Shown here in pieces: positions 8,142 through 17,164 of a stretch of DNA of 55,456 bases (position 1 is its first letter; each line of letters starts with the position of its first letter). This DNA comes from an uncultured Phascolarctobacterium sp. (GTDB lineage: Bacteria; Bacillota; Negativicutes; Acidaminococcales; Acidaminococcaceae): assembly GCA_900545535.1 (NCBI GenBank), contig UQZN01000017.1:1-55456 (forward strand), read 5' to 3'. Below the pieces are notes generated by a model. The model was not told the DNA's origin and did not search any database. It worked only from the letters and a program-made list of their open reading frames with translations. A program made the position numbers and the translations under genes.

Positions 8142-10061
8142 TTGAAAAAATTAGGAAAAATAAGCGTTCTGGTTTTATTTCTGCTTTCGATATTTGTCGG
8201 CAGTTTTACAGTTTATTCGATCAGCAAAGTCCAATCCTACGGCACGCTCATCAATTATCTTGGTATCGTCCGGGGCGCGACCCAGCGTCTGGTCAAGCTT
8301 GAATTGCAGCATCACCACAACGACGAGCTTATTGCCTATCTGGATGACATTATTTATGACCTTAATAACAATGATGGTAAATATCAGCTGGTAAAAATAA
8401 CTGATGCCGAATATAAAAGCCAGTTTGCTTCCCTCAAACTGCTCTGGCATCGGGTAAAAAACGATATTTATGCCATCCGGCTCAATCCTGCTGCTTCGCC
8501 GGCGCTGCTGCAGGACAGCGAATTTCATTTTGAAGTCGCCAATAATACCGTTTTCGCCGCCGACAATTACACTACCGCCAAAAGCCATCAGCTGACGCTC
8601 CTGTCAGCTTTGATGCTGGCAGGCATCATCATCATGTGGATCGCACTATTCATGGTGTATCTGAGAAAATTATATTCACTGGAAAGCAGCAACAAAACAC
8701 TTTACGATATAACTACAAAAGATCCGCTTACCGGTGCTTATAATTTTGAAACCTTTAAGAAAAAAGCTCAAAAAATACTTAACAGCAGCGATAAAAACTA
8801 TGCGCTGACTTATGTCGATTTTGCTGATTTCAAATATATCAATGATGTCTTTGGCTACAAATATGGCGACGATATTCTCATTAATTACGCCGCCATCATC
8901 AGCAGCGAATTGCGCCCAGAAGAATTGTTGGGGCGTGTTTCTGCCGATAACTTTGTTATTCTGCGTTACTATAATGAGAAAAACGACATCATGCTCAGAC
9001 AGCAGCAGGTAGACATCAAAATAACGGAATTCATGCATGATATGCATGGAGGCCAGGCAGTTTCCGTACAATGCGGCATTTGTTATCTCAATGATCTGGA
9101 AGAAGACCTGCAGATAGAAGGAATTTTAGACCGTGCCAATTATGCGCGTAAAACTGTTAAAACAGGCCTCCACAGGAAATATGCCATTTATGACGAAAGT
9201 ATACGTAAACAGCTGCGGTACGAAAAATCTATCGAAAACAGAATGCTGAAAGCACTGGAAAACGAGGAATTTCTTGTATATTATCAGCCCAAGGTAGACT
9301 TAAAAACCGGTCTGGCAACACAGGCAGAAGCACTGGTACGCTGGCAGACCGATGACAATCTGATCATCCCGCCCGATAAATTTATTCCTGTTTTTGAAAA
9401 GAAATACCTGATCTCATCTCTTGATCAATACGTCTTAAAAAAAGTCTGTGCGTTTATCCGCCGGCGCCTCGATGCCGATCTGCCGGTCAATACTATTTCT
9501 GTCAACGTTTCCCGCCTGCAGTTTTATAACTCGGATTTCGTCAAAACCTATGAAGATATCAAAAACAAATTCCGTATCCCGGATAACCTTTTAGAAATAG
9601 AAATAACTGAATCCATCGCCTTTGATAATGTGTTCTTTCTTGAAAAAATAGTTACTGAACTGAAAAGCAAAGGCTTTTTGATTTCTATCGACGACTTTGG
9701 TACCGGTTTTTCTTCTTTAAGCCTTTTGAAAAATATTCCTATCGATGTGCTGAAGATCGATCAGAGCTTTTTCAAAGAAAGCGTCCATAAGGAAAAAGAC
9801 AATATAGTCATCAAAGGTATTATCGATCTCGTCAATAAACTGGGCATCAGGACCGTGGCCGAGGGCATTGAAACTGCAGAACAGGTAGACTTCCTGAAAG
9901 CCGTTAACTGTAATATGATCCAGGGCTATTTTTTCTACAGACCGCTTCCTGAAGATAATTTTGAACAAATACTGAATAAAGAATACGCTATCAAAGAAAC
10001 AGCCGTTCAATCTGAAGCAGAATTTTTTATTACAGAAGACTGGACCCTGCAAAACAACTGA
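8142..10061 (+). CDS. Membrane EAL c-di-GMP phosphodiesterase with degenerate GGDEF domain
   Basis: A 639-residue inner-membrane protein. TM1 is about 7-27, an extracytoplasmic helical sensor region follows, and TM2 is about 152-173. The GGDEF domain (about 190-350) starts with DPLTGAYNFETF, but the catalytic GGDEF signature reads SADNF, so cyclase activity is unlikely. The EAL domain (about 370-620) is intact: EAL, SVNVSR, EITES, DDFGTG, KIDQSF, AEGIE and GYFFYRP. It probably hydrolyses c-di-GMP, with the GGDEF part acting as a regulatory GTP site. A TTG at 8142 is chosen as start because GGAG at 8129-8132 is properly spaced from it; an in-frame TTG at 8133 abuts that site. It is a single gene ending at a strong terminator. 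Confidence 0.92.
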   Translation: MKKLGKISVLVLFLLSIFVGSFTVYSISKVQSYGTLINYLGIVRGATQRLVKLELQHHHNDELIAYLDDIIYDLNNNDGKYQLVKITDAEYKSQFASLKLLWHRVKNDIYAIRLNPAASPALLQDSEFHFEVANNTVFAADNYTTAKSHQLTLLSALMLAGIIIMWIALFMVYLRKLYSLESSNKTLYDITTKDPLTGAYNFETFKKKAQKILNSSDKNYALTYVDFADFKYINDVFGYKYGDDILINYAAIISSELRPEELLGRVSADNFVILRYYNEKNDIMLRQQQVDIKITEFMHDMHGGQAVSVQCGICYLNDLEEDLQIEGILDRANYARKTVKTGLHRKYAIYDESIRKQLRYEKSIENRMLKALENEEFLVYYQPKVDLKTGLATQAEALVRWQTDDNLIIPPDKFIPVFEKKYLISSLDQYVLKKVCAFIRRRLDADLPVNTISVNVSRLQFYNSDFVKTYEDIKNKFRIPDNLLEIEITESIAFDNVFFLEKIVTELKSKGFLISIDDFGTGFSSLSLLKNIPIDVLKIDQSFFKESVHKEKDNIVIKGIIDLVNKLGIRTVAEGIETAEQVDFLKAVNCNMIQGYFFYRPLPEDNFEQILNKEYAIKETAVQSEAEFFITEDWTLQNN

Positions 10062-10073
10062 ACATCAATTTAC

Positions 10074-10124
10074 ATTCATATAAAATAGCCTGTGCATTAA
10101 ATGCACAGGCTATTTTATATGAAT
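10074..10124. terminator. Very long bidirectional terminator stem
   Basis: A perfect 24-bp stem (10074-10097 with 10101-10124) with a TAA triloop. It ends the EAL gene on the plus strand. The TAG stop of the PAP2 gene (10110-10112) lies inside it on the minus strand. Confidence 0.9.
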
Positions 10125-10838
10125 AAAGTCACCAAACCTTTTACGCGGCGGTAATTGACCGTTATGATCGTTCCTTCTAAAAATACGATGTAAAGTAATG
10201 CAGAAGAACAACCAGGTCGCCCCGGCCGCATAACCGGCTAAAACATCAGTTGGATAATGCACCCCCAGATAAACACGGCTCAAACCAATAAGCAGGATAT
10301 AAAGGCCCGCCGCAGTCATCAATCCCCAGCGCAGCGGTTTACTGCGCAGTCCCAAGCCTGCAAAATAGGCCAGGATACCATAAAAACAAATTGCCCCCAT
10401 GGCATGCCCACTGGGAAAGCTATAACCGCTTTCCGCAATCACAGGAAAAATATCGGGCCGGACACGTTCAAAAATGCGCTTCAATACCTGATTTAAAATA
10501 CCGCCGCCGCATAAGCAAACTATATAAAGATAAAATCTGTCTCTCTGTCTGCTGTACAAATACCAACAACAAACAAGAGCACTGGCCAGAAGATAAAAGG
10601 TACTGGACCCGCTGGCCGTAATGAGCATTACCTCTACGGTCAGCGCTGGTGTAACAAACTGCTGTACATATGCAATAAACTGCAGCTCCAGCTGCTGTAA
10701 TTCCGGCTTGATAAAAGTATGCTCAGCTATTTCTACCAGCACTTCCATCAGTAAGATACTGATGACCAAAGTAACCAGCAAATACAGATAAGGGCGCCGT
10801 AAAGCCATACGTACAATGGCGTCCCGCAGATTACTCAT
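10110..10838 (-). CDS. PAP2-family membrane phosphatase
   Basis: A polytopic membrane protein of about 242 residues with the three-part PAP2 signature: KRIFERVRP, FPSGH and SRVYLGVHYPTDVLAG. The nucleophile His is in the third motif. It probably acts on a lipid or undecaprenyl pyrophosphate, or phosphatidylglycerol phosphate, at the outer face of the inner membrane. Start ATG 10838 follows TGAGG; a GTG one codon earlier is possible. It lies 38 bases after the carbamoylase gene and is probably cotranscribed. Confidence 0.88.
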   Translation of the reverse strand: MSNLRDAIVRMALRRPYLYLLVTLVISILLMEVLVEIAEHTFIKPELQQLELQFIAYVQQFVTPALTVEVMLITASGSSTFYLLASALVCCWYLYSRQRDRFYLYIVCLCGGGILNQVLKRIFERVRPDIFPVIAESGYSFPSGHAMGAICFYGILAYFAGLGLRSKPLRWGLMTAAGLYILLIGLSRVYLGVHYPTDVLAGYAAGATWLFFCITLHRIFRRNDHNGQLPPRKRFGDFIHIK

Positions 10839-10876
10839 CACTGCCTCACTTTCCTAACCCTTCAGTTATGTATATT

Positions 10877-12112
10877 TCAGACTTCCGCTAAAGTCTTTAA
10901 AGTTTTTTCCAATACCTGCACCGCCTGAGCGACAGCCTGGAAATCGCTGCGTTCTTCCCTGGCATGACTGATACCATCGATACTCGGCACAAAAATCATC
11001 CCCGTCGGCACGCCGCCCGCTGCAAAGATCTGCGCGTCATGACCAGCCCAACTGGGCATCAGCCGGCAAGCCACACCGCATTCAGCCGCAGACCGCTCAA
11101 TAATTTTTACGACCTGCTCTGATAACGGCACTGCAGCTACATGAAAATCGTTGTCCTGTGTGATCACAATACCGCTTTTAGCCGCAATCTGCTTCAATAA
11201 GCCTGTCAGCTTTTGGCGGACCTCTGCTAAAACCCTGTCGTCAGCTGCTCTGGTTTCAATAGACAGCTGTACCTTCCCCGGCACGATATTCACTGCATTG
11301 GGTTCAATGCTGAGCTGCCCTACAGTCGCCACGAACCTGTCATCAGCTTCCGCAAGCTCCTTCACTCCCAGGATTACCTCCGCAGCAGCAGCCAAAGCAT
11401 CTTTGCGGCGTCTCATGCTTGTAGTACCGGCATGATTGGCTTCGCCCTGTAAAGTCAGGAATAATCTGTCGTACCCTACGATACCGATCACCACTCCGCA
11501 GGCCAGGCCACGTTCCGCCAAATCAGCACCCTGCTCGATATGCAGTTCCACAAAAGCCGCCAGCTTCTGAAACCCAACTGCTGCATCCTGAAGCGCACTT
11601 TGCGGCAGTTTAGCCGCCTGCAGACATTCGGCCAAAGATCCGCCTGACAAATGCGTGATAGACTCAGGCCGCTGCTGTTTAAATTCACCGCTGCGCACAC
11701 GCACGCCAAAGCAGGCCATGCCAAAAGCCGTGCATTCTTCTTCCACCGTAGCGATGACCTGCACGGTTCGTTTCGGCCGGTAACCCTCTTCCTGCCAGCT
11801 GCGCACACATTCCAGAGCCGCCGCGATACCCAGTGCCCCGTCAAAATTACCCCCGCCAGGTACGGTATCAAGATGTGAACCGCTCATAACTGCCGGCAGT
11901 TCAGGACTGCTGCCCACATAGGAACCAATCAGATTGCCGATCGGGTCTATCTCTGTCAGCATACCTGCCGCCAGCATTTCCTGCTTTAAAAACTCCTGCG
12001 CCGCCAGATATTCCGGCGTATAGGAAAGACGCGTCGTCCCGCCATCGGGCAACGCTCCGTAAGCTGCCAAAGCAGCTATCGTCTTCTTGATCCGTTCACA
12101 TTGTATTGCCAT
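10877..12112 (-). CDS. M20-family amidohydrolase (N-carbamoyl-L-amino acid hydrolase / allantoate amidohydrolase type)
   Basis: A 411-residue zinc or manganese amidase of the hydantoinase/carbamoylase branch of M20. Motifs: GSHLDTVPGGGNFDG, VEEECTAFG, the HIEQG segment typical of this branch, EANHAGTT, AGHDAQIFA and VPSIDGISHAREE. Such enzymes release an amino acid or ureidoglycine from an N-carbamoyl or ureido precursor. Substrate choice (carbamoyl amino acid, allantoate, beta-ureidopropionate) cannot be decided, because no hydantoinase or allantoinase lies nearby. It sits 14 bases after the HAD phosphatase gene. The ribosome site (GAGAGA) is weak, so coupling to the upstream gene is likely. 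Confidence 0.85.
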   Translation of the reverse strand: MAIQCERIKKTIAALAAYGALPDGGTTRLSYTPEYLAAQEFLKQEMLAAGMLTEIDPIGNLIGSYVGSSPELPAVMSGSHLDTVPGGGNFDGALGIAAALECVRSWQEEGYRPKRTVQVIATVEEECTAFGMACFGVRVRSGEFKQQRPESITHLSGGSLAECLQAAKLPQSALQDAAVGFQKLAAFVELHIEQGADLAERGLACGVVIGIVGYDRLFLTLQGEANHAGTTSMRRRKDALAAAAEVILGVKELAEADDRFVATVGQLSIEPNAVNIVPGKVQLSIETRAADDRVLAEVRQKLTGLLKQIAAKSGIVITQDNDFHVAAVPLSEQVVKIIERSAAECGVACRLMPSWAGHDAQIFAAGGVPTGMIFVPSIDGISHAREERSDFQAVAQAVQVLEKTLKTLAEV

Positions 12113-12126
12113 AAAAATCTCTCACT

Positions 12127-12939
12127 TTAAAAATAATCCGCTATTTCAGACGCATGCTCCAAAATAATATCCGGCTTGATGCTGCCGCTTTCTACATCAG
12201 CCATAGTTGCCTCACCGGTCAGAACCAGTACCGATAAAACATCGTTATTGAGCCCAAAGGCAATATCTGTCGATAAGCGGTCGCCGACCATGGCCAGTTC
12301 TTCCCGTTTATAGCCTGTCCTGGCTGTAATAACATCGATCATATAATGATACGGCTTGCCTAAAATCTGCTGCGGCGCCTTGCCGGTAGCAGTTTTGATC
12401 AGCTCGATCATAGCGCCGCAGTCAGGGATGAATTCCCCGCCTTCAATCGGGCAGCGTACATCAGGATGCGTTGCCACATAAGGCACGCCCCTGTCAATAA
12501 GCCGGCAAGCAATAGTCAGCGTTTCATAATTCAAAGACATATCAAACCCCACAACAACGAAATCAGCACCTTCTTCCAACGTCGTCGTCAATGTAAAGCC
12601 TGCCTCACGAATAGTTTTTTTCAGCTGTTCCGTCCCTAAAACAAATAACCTGGCCTCTGGCCGGAGCTGCTGCATATAATAAACAAAAGCATCCGAGGAT
12701 ATCAAAACATTATCACGAGTGACCTGTATCCCCATCCGCCCCATTTTTTCCACATAATGCTCATGCCCTTTAGAGGAATTGTTCGTTACCAGATAAAAAT
12801 CGCGCTTTGCGGCGCGCAGTTTTTGAAAAAACACATCCATCCCGGGGATCAGAGTATTGCCCAAATTGATCGTGCCATCCATATCAAACAGAAAGCACCT
12901 GATATTTTTAAGTTTCGCACATTGCTTTTGATCAGTCAT
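12127..12939 (-). CDS. HAD-IIA (NagD-like) phosphatase
   Basis: A 270-residue cytoplasmic HAD hydrolase. The nucleophile motif is FLFDMDGTINLG (about residues 16-27), motif II is LVTNNSS, the Lys of motif III is in LGKPYHYM, and motif IV is MVGDRLSTDIAFG. A C2-type cap lies in the middle. NagD-like enzymes dephosphorylate nucleotides, glycerol phosphate or similar small metabolites; no substrate is indicated here. AGGAGC precedes the ATG. It is the first gene of a HAD-carbamoylase-PAP2 run on the minus strand. Confidence 0.88.
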   Translation of the reverse strand: MTDQKQCAKLKNIRCFLFDMDGTINLGNTLIPGMDVFFQKLRAAKRDFYLVTNNSSKGHEHYVEKMGRMGIQVTRDNVLISSDAFVYYMQQLRPEARLFVLGTEQLKKTIREAGFTLTTTLEEGADFVVVGFDMSLNYETLTIACRLIDRGVPYVATHPDVRCPIEGGEFIPDCGAMIELIKTATGKAPQQILGKPYHYMIDVITARTGYKREELAMVGDRLSTDIAFGLNNDVLSVLVLTGEATMADVESGSIKPDIILEHASEIADYF

Positions 12940-13020
12940 TTCAAGCTCCTATAATTCATAATCATATGTTTATTATATAGTATTTTACTGTAGAGGTAAA
13001 ACTTTTCCTGTTTTATTTAC

Positions 13021-13069
13021 ACTTTATTTTATAAAGTTACTTGTTTTTTTATTCTTTCAGTGATAAACT
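13021..13069 (+). promoter_or_regulatory. Promoter and upstream palindrome of the rclA-like operon
   Basis: TTGTTT (13041-13046) and TAAACT (13064-13069) are spaced by 17 bp. A palindrome ACTTTAT-TTT-ATAAAGT (13021-13037) lies directly upstream of the -35. This is where an activator such as the operon's own HxlR protein could bind. A second inverted repeat, TTTTAC/GTAAAA (12983-13001), lies further up. Binding is inferred. Confidence 0.45.
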
Positions 13070-13102
13070 AAAAACAGAACAGCAAAGGAGCGTGTTTCAA
13101 CT

Positions 13103-14476
13103 ATGAAAAAATATGACGCATTGATCATCGGCTTTGGTAAAGGAGGTAAAACTTTAGCTACAGCTATGGGCAAGAAAGGCCTGAAAGTAGCCCTTATTGA
13201 AAAATCTCCGCTCATGTACGGCGGTACCTGCATCAATATTGGCTGTATCCCTACCAAAAAGCTTATCCATACAGCCGCAGACGCCAAAAAGAACCCGCAG
13301 GCTGACTACGCAGAGAAAAACAGCTTTTACTCTGCTGCCATCCACGAAAAAAATGCTTTGACTGCGCTTTTACGCCAGAAAAATTATGATAACGTCGCAG
13401 CGGCAGCCGATATTTATACAGGGCCAGCCCGGTTTCTTTCTGATCATACCATCGAAGTACAGCTGCCCGAAGAAACTGTTTCCTTATACGGAGAAAAGAT
13501 TTTTATCAACACGGGCTCCGAGACAATTATCCCCCCGATCACCGGACTGCAGGCCAGTTCCCGCGTCTATACCAGCACAACCTTAATGGAGCTTGATTCT
13601 TTGCCCCAGCGGCTTATTATTGTCGGCGGCGGCTATATCGGTCTGGAATTTGCCGCCATGTATGCTAACTACGGCTCTATGGTCACAGTACTGGAATACG
13701 GGGCCGACTTTTTACCCCGCGAAGACCGCGATATGGCTAACATGATCCAGACTCGCTTAGAAGCTTTGGGCATACGTCTTGTTTTTAATGCACAAGTTGA
13801 AGAAATAACAGATGAAAACGATCAGACTACTGTTGGTTATCTTGACCGCAGCAGCGGCGACCACGTAACACTGCCGGCAGACGCTGTCCTGATCGCGACA
13901 GGCCGCAAAGCCAGTACCGCTGAGCTTGATCTGGAAGCAGCCGGCGTCAAAATGAACGAACGCGGCGAAATCATCGTCAATGAACTTTTACAAACCAGCG
14001 TTCCCCACATTTGGGCATTAGGCGACGTTAAAGGCGGTCTGCAGTTCACTTACCTCTCTCTGGACGACTCCCGCATCATCAAAGACCAGCTTTGGGGCGA
14101 CGGTAAACGTACTGCCGCCAATCGCGGCCCAATCCCCTATTCGATGTTTCTGGACCCGGTTTTTGCCCGTGTAGGTCTGAATGAGACAGAAGCCCTGCAG
14201 GCAGGGCACAAGATCAAAGTAGCCAAAATCGCCGAAGCAGCCAGTCCCAGAGCCCGTTTATTCGGCAGCACTTCCGGTTATCTGAAGGCCATTGTGGACG
14301 CTGACAGCAACAAGATCCTGGGTGCCGCCTTTTTCTGCAATAACGCTTACGAAATCATCAATATCGTCCAAATGGCAATGAAAGCCGATCTGGACTACAC
14401 TTTTTTGCGGGATAATATCTATATCCATCCCTCGATGAGCGAATTTCTGAACGATCTTTTCGTTACTATAAATTGA
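13103..14476 (+). CDS. RclA-like flavoprotein disulfide reductase
   Basis: A 457-residue FAD and NAD(P)H-dependent pyridine nucleotide-disulfide oxidoreductase. It has an FAD-binding N-terminus (IIGFGKGGKTLA), redox-active cysteines in GGTCINIGCIPTKK, an NAD(P)H motif VGGGYIGLEFAA and FAD motif IWALGDV. The C-terminus reads HPSMSEFLNDLF. This ending and the overall sequence match the RclA/YkgC group (E. coli RclA ends HPSMSESLNDLF), which protects against reactive chlorine and reduces hypothiocyanous acid. It is cytoplasmic. The ribosome site AAAGGAG is somewhat far from the ATG. It leads an operon with an HxlR regulator and a rhodanese. Confidence 0.88.
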   Translation: MKKYDALIIGFGKGGKTLATAMGKKGLKVALIEKSPLMYGGTCINIGCIPTKKLIHTAADAKKNPQADYAEKNSFYSAAIHEKNALTALLRQKNYDNVAAAADIYTGPARFLSDHTIEVQLPEETVSLYGEKIFINTGSETIIPPITGLQASSRVYTSTTLMELDSLPQRLIIVGGGYIGLEFAAMYANYGSMVTVLEYGADFLPREDRDMANMIQTRLEALGIRLVFNAQVEEITDENDQTTVGYLDRSSGDHVTLPADAVLIATGRKASTAELDLEAAGVKMNERGEIIVNELLQTSVPHIWALGDVKGGLQFTYLSLDDSRIIKDQLWGDGKRTAANRGPIPYSMFLDPVFARVGLNETEALQAGHKIKVAKIAEAASPRARLFGSTSGYLKAIVDADSNKILGAAFFCNNAYEIINIVQMAMKADLDYTFLRDNIYIHPSMSEFLNDLFVTIN

Positions 14477-14487
14477 AGGAGCACTTT

Positions 14488-14934
14488 ATGAGCCAGCAAT
14501 ATCCTTTCCACTGTAATATCGCCCAGGCCCTCAACATTATCGGCGACAAATGGTCCCTGCTCATTCTGCATGGCATCATGAGCGGACACCAGACCTATAA
14601 GGAAATATCTGACAGTCTGGAAGGACAGATCGCCAGCAATCTGCTTTCCAGCCGCCTGAAAGCGCTGGAAGCCGACGGACTGATCAGCAGCGAATTATAT
14701 CAGAAACACCCGCCACGCTACCGTTATACGCTGACGCCAGCCGGCGAAGATCTGAATATCGTTTTCAACAGCCTGGTACTGTGGGGCGAAAAGCACCTTA
14801 CCACCTGTTACAAGCGCCTGGTCCACAAAAACTGTAACCATACTGTAAAAACGCAGTACTACTGCCCGCATTGCCGGCAAACTGTTGCCGACGACCAGCT
14901 GGCAGTAGTAGCTGCTGAAGAAAAGGAGCATTAA
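14488..14934 (+). CDS. HxlR-family redox-type transcriptional regulator
   Basis: A 148-residue winged-helix protein (NIIGDKWSLLILHGI, LLSSRLKALEADGLI, PPRYRYTLTPAG). Known HxlR proteins such as B. subtilis HypR sense hypochlorite or disulfide stress through an N-terminal Cys. Here a Cys (FHCNIA) lies at the matching place, about residue 9. An added C-terminal tail carries CNH and a YYCPHC pair, which looks like a small zinc or redox ribbon not typical of HxlR. ATG 14488 is chosen because AAGGAGC (14476-14482) precedes it. Position within the rclA-like operon supports oxidant-responsive control. Confidence 0.85.
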   Translation: MSQQYPFHCNIAQALNIIGDKWSLLILHGIMSGHQTYKEISDSLEGQIASNLLSSRLKALEADGLISSELYQKHPPRYRYTLTPAGEDLNIVFNSLVLWGEKHLTTCYKRLVHKNCNHTVKTQYYCPHCRQTVADDQLAVVAAEEKEH

Positions 14935-14935
14935 G

Positions 14936-15364
14936 ATGAGTAAACTGTCAGTCTTCCTACTTTGTATCCTCGCTGCCATCGGCTTCTGGTTCTACAGCAA
15001 GGGGGCCTGCCCTCTGCAGGCTTTGGGGCGAAACAGCGCCGCGGCAGCAGGCGAAAATTATCAGAATATCACTGCCGCCCAGGTCAAAGCACGTCTGGAT
15101 AAGGGCGATATGCTCACTGTTATCGACGTACGCACTAAAGAAGAATATGCCTCCGGCCATGTTCCCGGCAGTATCCTGATCCCTTTTGACGAGATCAAAG
15201 CCAAAGCCGGCCAGTTACCGCAGGATAAAAATACCGAAATAGTTGTTTACTGCCGCAGCGGCCGGCGCAGCGCCATTGCAGCCGATACCCTGATCGCATT
15301 AGGTTATAACAGGATTTATGATATGGGTGCTGTCAGCAGCTGGACCTATGGTTTGGAAAAATAA
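14936..15364 (+). CDS. Membrane-anchored or exported rhodanese-domain protein
   Basis: A 142-residue protein. An N-terminal hydrophobic segment (about 5-20) anchors it or directs export. A single rhodanese domain (about 45-142) follows with the active-site loop CRSGRRS, and with VIDVRTKEEYASGH near its start. It would move sulfane sulfur or reduce a persulfide outside the cytoplasm. It starts two bases after the HxlR gene, with AAAAGGAGC in the end of that gene, so the two are coupled. This supports a thiol or oxidant stress role for the operon. Confidence 0.88.
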   Translation: MSKLSVFLLCILAAIGFWFYSKGACPLQALGRNSAAAAGENYQNITAAQVKARLDKGDMLTVIDVRTKEEYASGHVPGSILIPFDEIKAKAGQLPQDKNTEIVVYCRSGRRSAIAADTLIALGYNRIYDMGAVSSWTYGLEK

Positions 15365-15374
15365 AAATGCGTAC

Positions 15375-15408
15375 AAAAAAGACGAGCTCAAAGGAACTCG
15401 TCTTTTTT
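15375..15408. terminator. Bidirectional terminator after the rhodanese gene
   Basis: Twelve-base arms (15375-15386 with 15397-15408), A6 on the left and T6 on the right, lie between convergent genes. The GACGAG/CTCGTC core is the same as in the hcp terminator. Confidence 0.85.
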
Positions 15409-15415
15409 ATTTCCA

Positions 15416-16210
15416 TTAACTGAGCAGCAGCCTGTCGCTGTCCAGCATATCACCGCTGGCCTGCTCAAACATTTTCAAAAGATCAGGGATCGTCAGATGC
15501 GCTTTTTCTTCGCCTTCCACATCGACGATGACCCGCCCGTTATGCAGCATGATCAGCCGGTTGCCGCAGCGCAGTGCGTCCCGCATATTATGGGTGATCA
15601 TCAGGGTCGTCAGCTGATCCCTGTTAACGATCTGTTCCGTCAGCGCCAGCACTTTAGCGGCTGTTTTCGGGTCCAGAGCCGCTGTATGCTCGTCCAGCAG
15701 CAGCAGCTTTGGTTTGATCAGCGTTGCCATCAGCAGCGTCAGCGCCTGCCGCTGACCACCGGAAAGCAAGCCGACTTTAGCAGTCATTCTATTTTCCAGT
15801 CCCAGATCCAGCTCCTGCAGCAACTCACTGAACCAGACCTGATTATCACTGTCCAGTCCCCATTTTAATCCCGGCGTTTTCCCGCGCCGGGCGGCGATAG
15901 CCAGATTTTCTTCGATCATCATCCCGGCAGCAGTCCCCATCATCGGGTCCTGAAAAACACGGCCAATATATTTGGCCCTTTTATGTTCAGGAGTTTTAGT
16001 AATATCATGGCCGTCGATGACGATCCTGCCGCTGTCGATGGGAAATACTCCGGCAATGGAATTCATCAAAGTCGACTTACCGGCACCGTTGCCGCCGATG
16101 ACGGTCACAAAATCGCCCGGTTTCAAATGCAGTGACAGACCCTGCAGGGCCTTCTTCTCGTTTATCGTCCCGGCAAAAAACGTCTTACAGATATTTTCAA
16201 CACGCAGCAT
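15416..16210 (-). CDS. ABC transporter ATPase of a COG2984/COG4120-type uptake system
   Basis: A 264-residue nucleotide-binding subunit: Walker A GGNGAGKST, Q-loop FQDPMMG, signature LLSGGQRQALT, Walker B LLLLDEHTAALD and switch MITHNM. The HTAALD form (instead of PTAALD) is characteristic of the family paired with COG4120 permeases and COG2984 lipoproteins. Some members have been linked to tryptophan uptake (TrpXYZ), but the substrate here is not shown. Its ATG directly follows the permease stop (TAA-ATG), so translation is coupled. Confidence 0.9.
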   Translation of the reverse strand: MLRVENICKTFFAGTINEKKALQGLSLHLKPGDFVTVIGGNGAGKSTLMNSIAGVFPIDSGRIVIDGHDITKTPEHKRAKYIGRVFQDPMMGTAAGMMIEENLAIAARRGKTPGLKWGLDSDNQVWFSELLQELDLGLENRMTAKVGLLSGGQRQALTLLMATLIKPKLLLLDEHTAALDPKTAAKVLALTEQIVNRDQLTTLMITHNMRDALRCGNRLIMLHNGRVIVDVEGEEKAHLTIPDLLKMFEQASGDMLDSDRLLLS

Positions 16211-17095
16211 TTACTTCACCGCCTTTCGCAGACCAAGCTTACTTTTAATAAGCGGCAGCGACAAAGCAAACGCTACCAGGATCGCCGTAAAAAGCTTAAG
16301 ATCGTTTGGCGGCATGCCCATTTGCAGCACAGCGGCAATAACCAGACGGTAAACGATAGAGCCAAGCACAACGCTGATGATACAGTTTTTAAAACTGCGG
16401 GTGCCGAACAGCACCTCGCCGATAATGACCGAAGCCAGACCAATAACGATCGTGCCAGTACCCATACCAACATCGGCAAAGCCATTGTTCTGCGCTACTA
16501 AAGCGCCGCTTAAAGCGACCAGGGCATTGCTGATCAGCAGGCCCAGAATGATCGTAAAATTGGTATCTACGCCCTGCGCTCTGATCATCTGCGGATTGAA
16601 GCCTGTAGCACGGATCGCCGCACCGATTTCCGTACCAAAAAACCAGTAGATCAAAAAACCGATCAAAAGCGAACTGACAATACCGACGCACAGCACTGCC
16701 TGCGCATTGCTGAAGCCACCGATGTCGCGCATGAGGGAAAACACCGTGTCTACACGCAGCAGCGACAAGTTGGCCTTGCCCATCACACGCAGATTAACGG
16801 AATATAAAGCTATCATCGTCAAAATACCGGCCAGCAGGGCAGGTATTTTCAGCTTGGTATGTAAAAGCCCGGTCGCAACACCGGCCAGCATCCCGGCCAG
16901 CATCGCCGCGCCAAAAGCCAGCCACGGAGAACAACCGCCTGCCAATAAAGAGGCAGCCACGGCAGCGCCCAACGGAAAACTTCCCTCCACAGTCAGATCA
17001 GCAATATCCAAAACCCTGTAAGTTATATATACGCCCAGCGCCATGATCGCCCATAAAAGACCCTGTGCGATCGTCGGCATCAATAAGTCTATCAT
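16211..17095 (-). CDS. ABC transporter permease (COG4120 type)
   Basis: A 294-residue permease with about eight to nine hydrophobic segments, related to the branched-chain amino acid permeases (LivH-like). The cytoplasmic coupling loop EIGAAIRATGFNPQM is the family hallmark. AGGAGGAAG precedes the ATG. It lies between the ATPase gene (directly adjacent) and the first lipoprotein gene, with a terminator-like hairpin in the latter gap. Confidence 0.9.
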   Translation of the reverse strand: MIDLLMPTIAQGLLWAIMALGVYITYRVLDIADLTVEGSFPLGAAVAASLLAGGCSPWLAFGAAMLAGMLAGVATGLLHTKLKIPALLAGILTMIALYSVNLRVMGKANLSLLRVDTVFSLMRDIGGFSNAQAVLCVGIVSSLLIGFLIYWFFGTEIGAAIRATGFNPQMIRAQGVDTNFTIILGLLISNALVALSGALVAQNNGFADVGMGTGTIVIGLASVIIGEVLFGTRSFKNCIISVVLGSIVYRLVIAAVLQMGMPPNDLKLFTAILVAFALSLPLIKSKLGLRKAVK

Positions 17096-17125
17096 CTATC
17101 TTCCTCCTAATATATCCATAAAAAA

Positions 17126-17157
17126 CGGGCCTCTCCCATAGAACAAGGAGAAACCCG
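17126..17157 (-). terminator. Intra-operon terminator or attenuator between lipoprotein and permease genes
   Basis: On the minus strand an 11-bp stem with G-U pairs (arms 17147-17157 and 17126-17136) is followed by a T6 run. It lies inside the operon and would lower permease/ATPase expression relative to the binding protein. Confidence 0.7.
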
Positions 17158-17164
17158 CGCCTGT

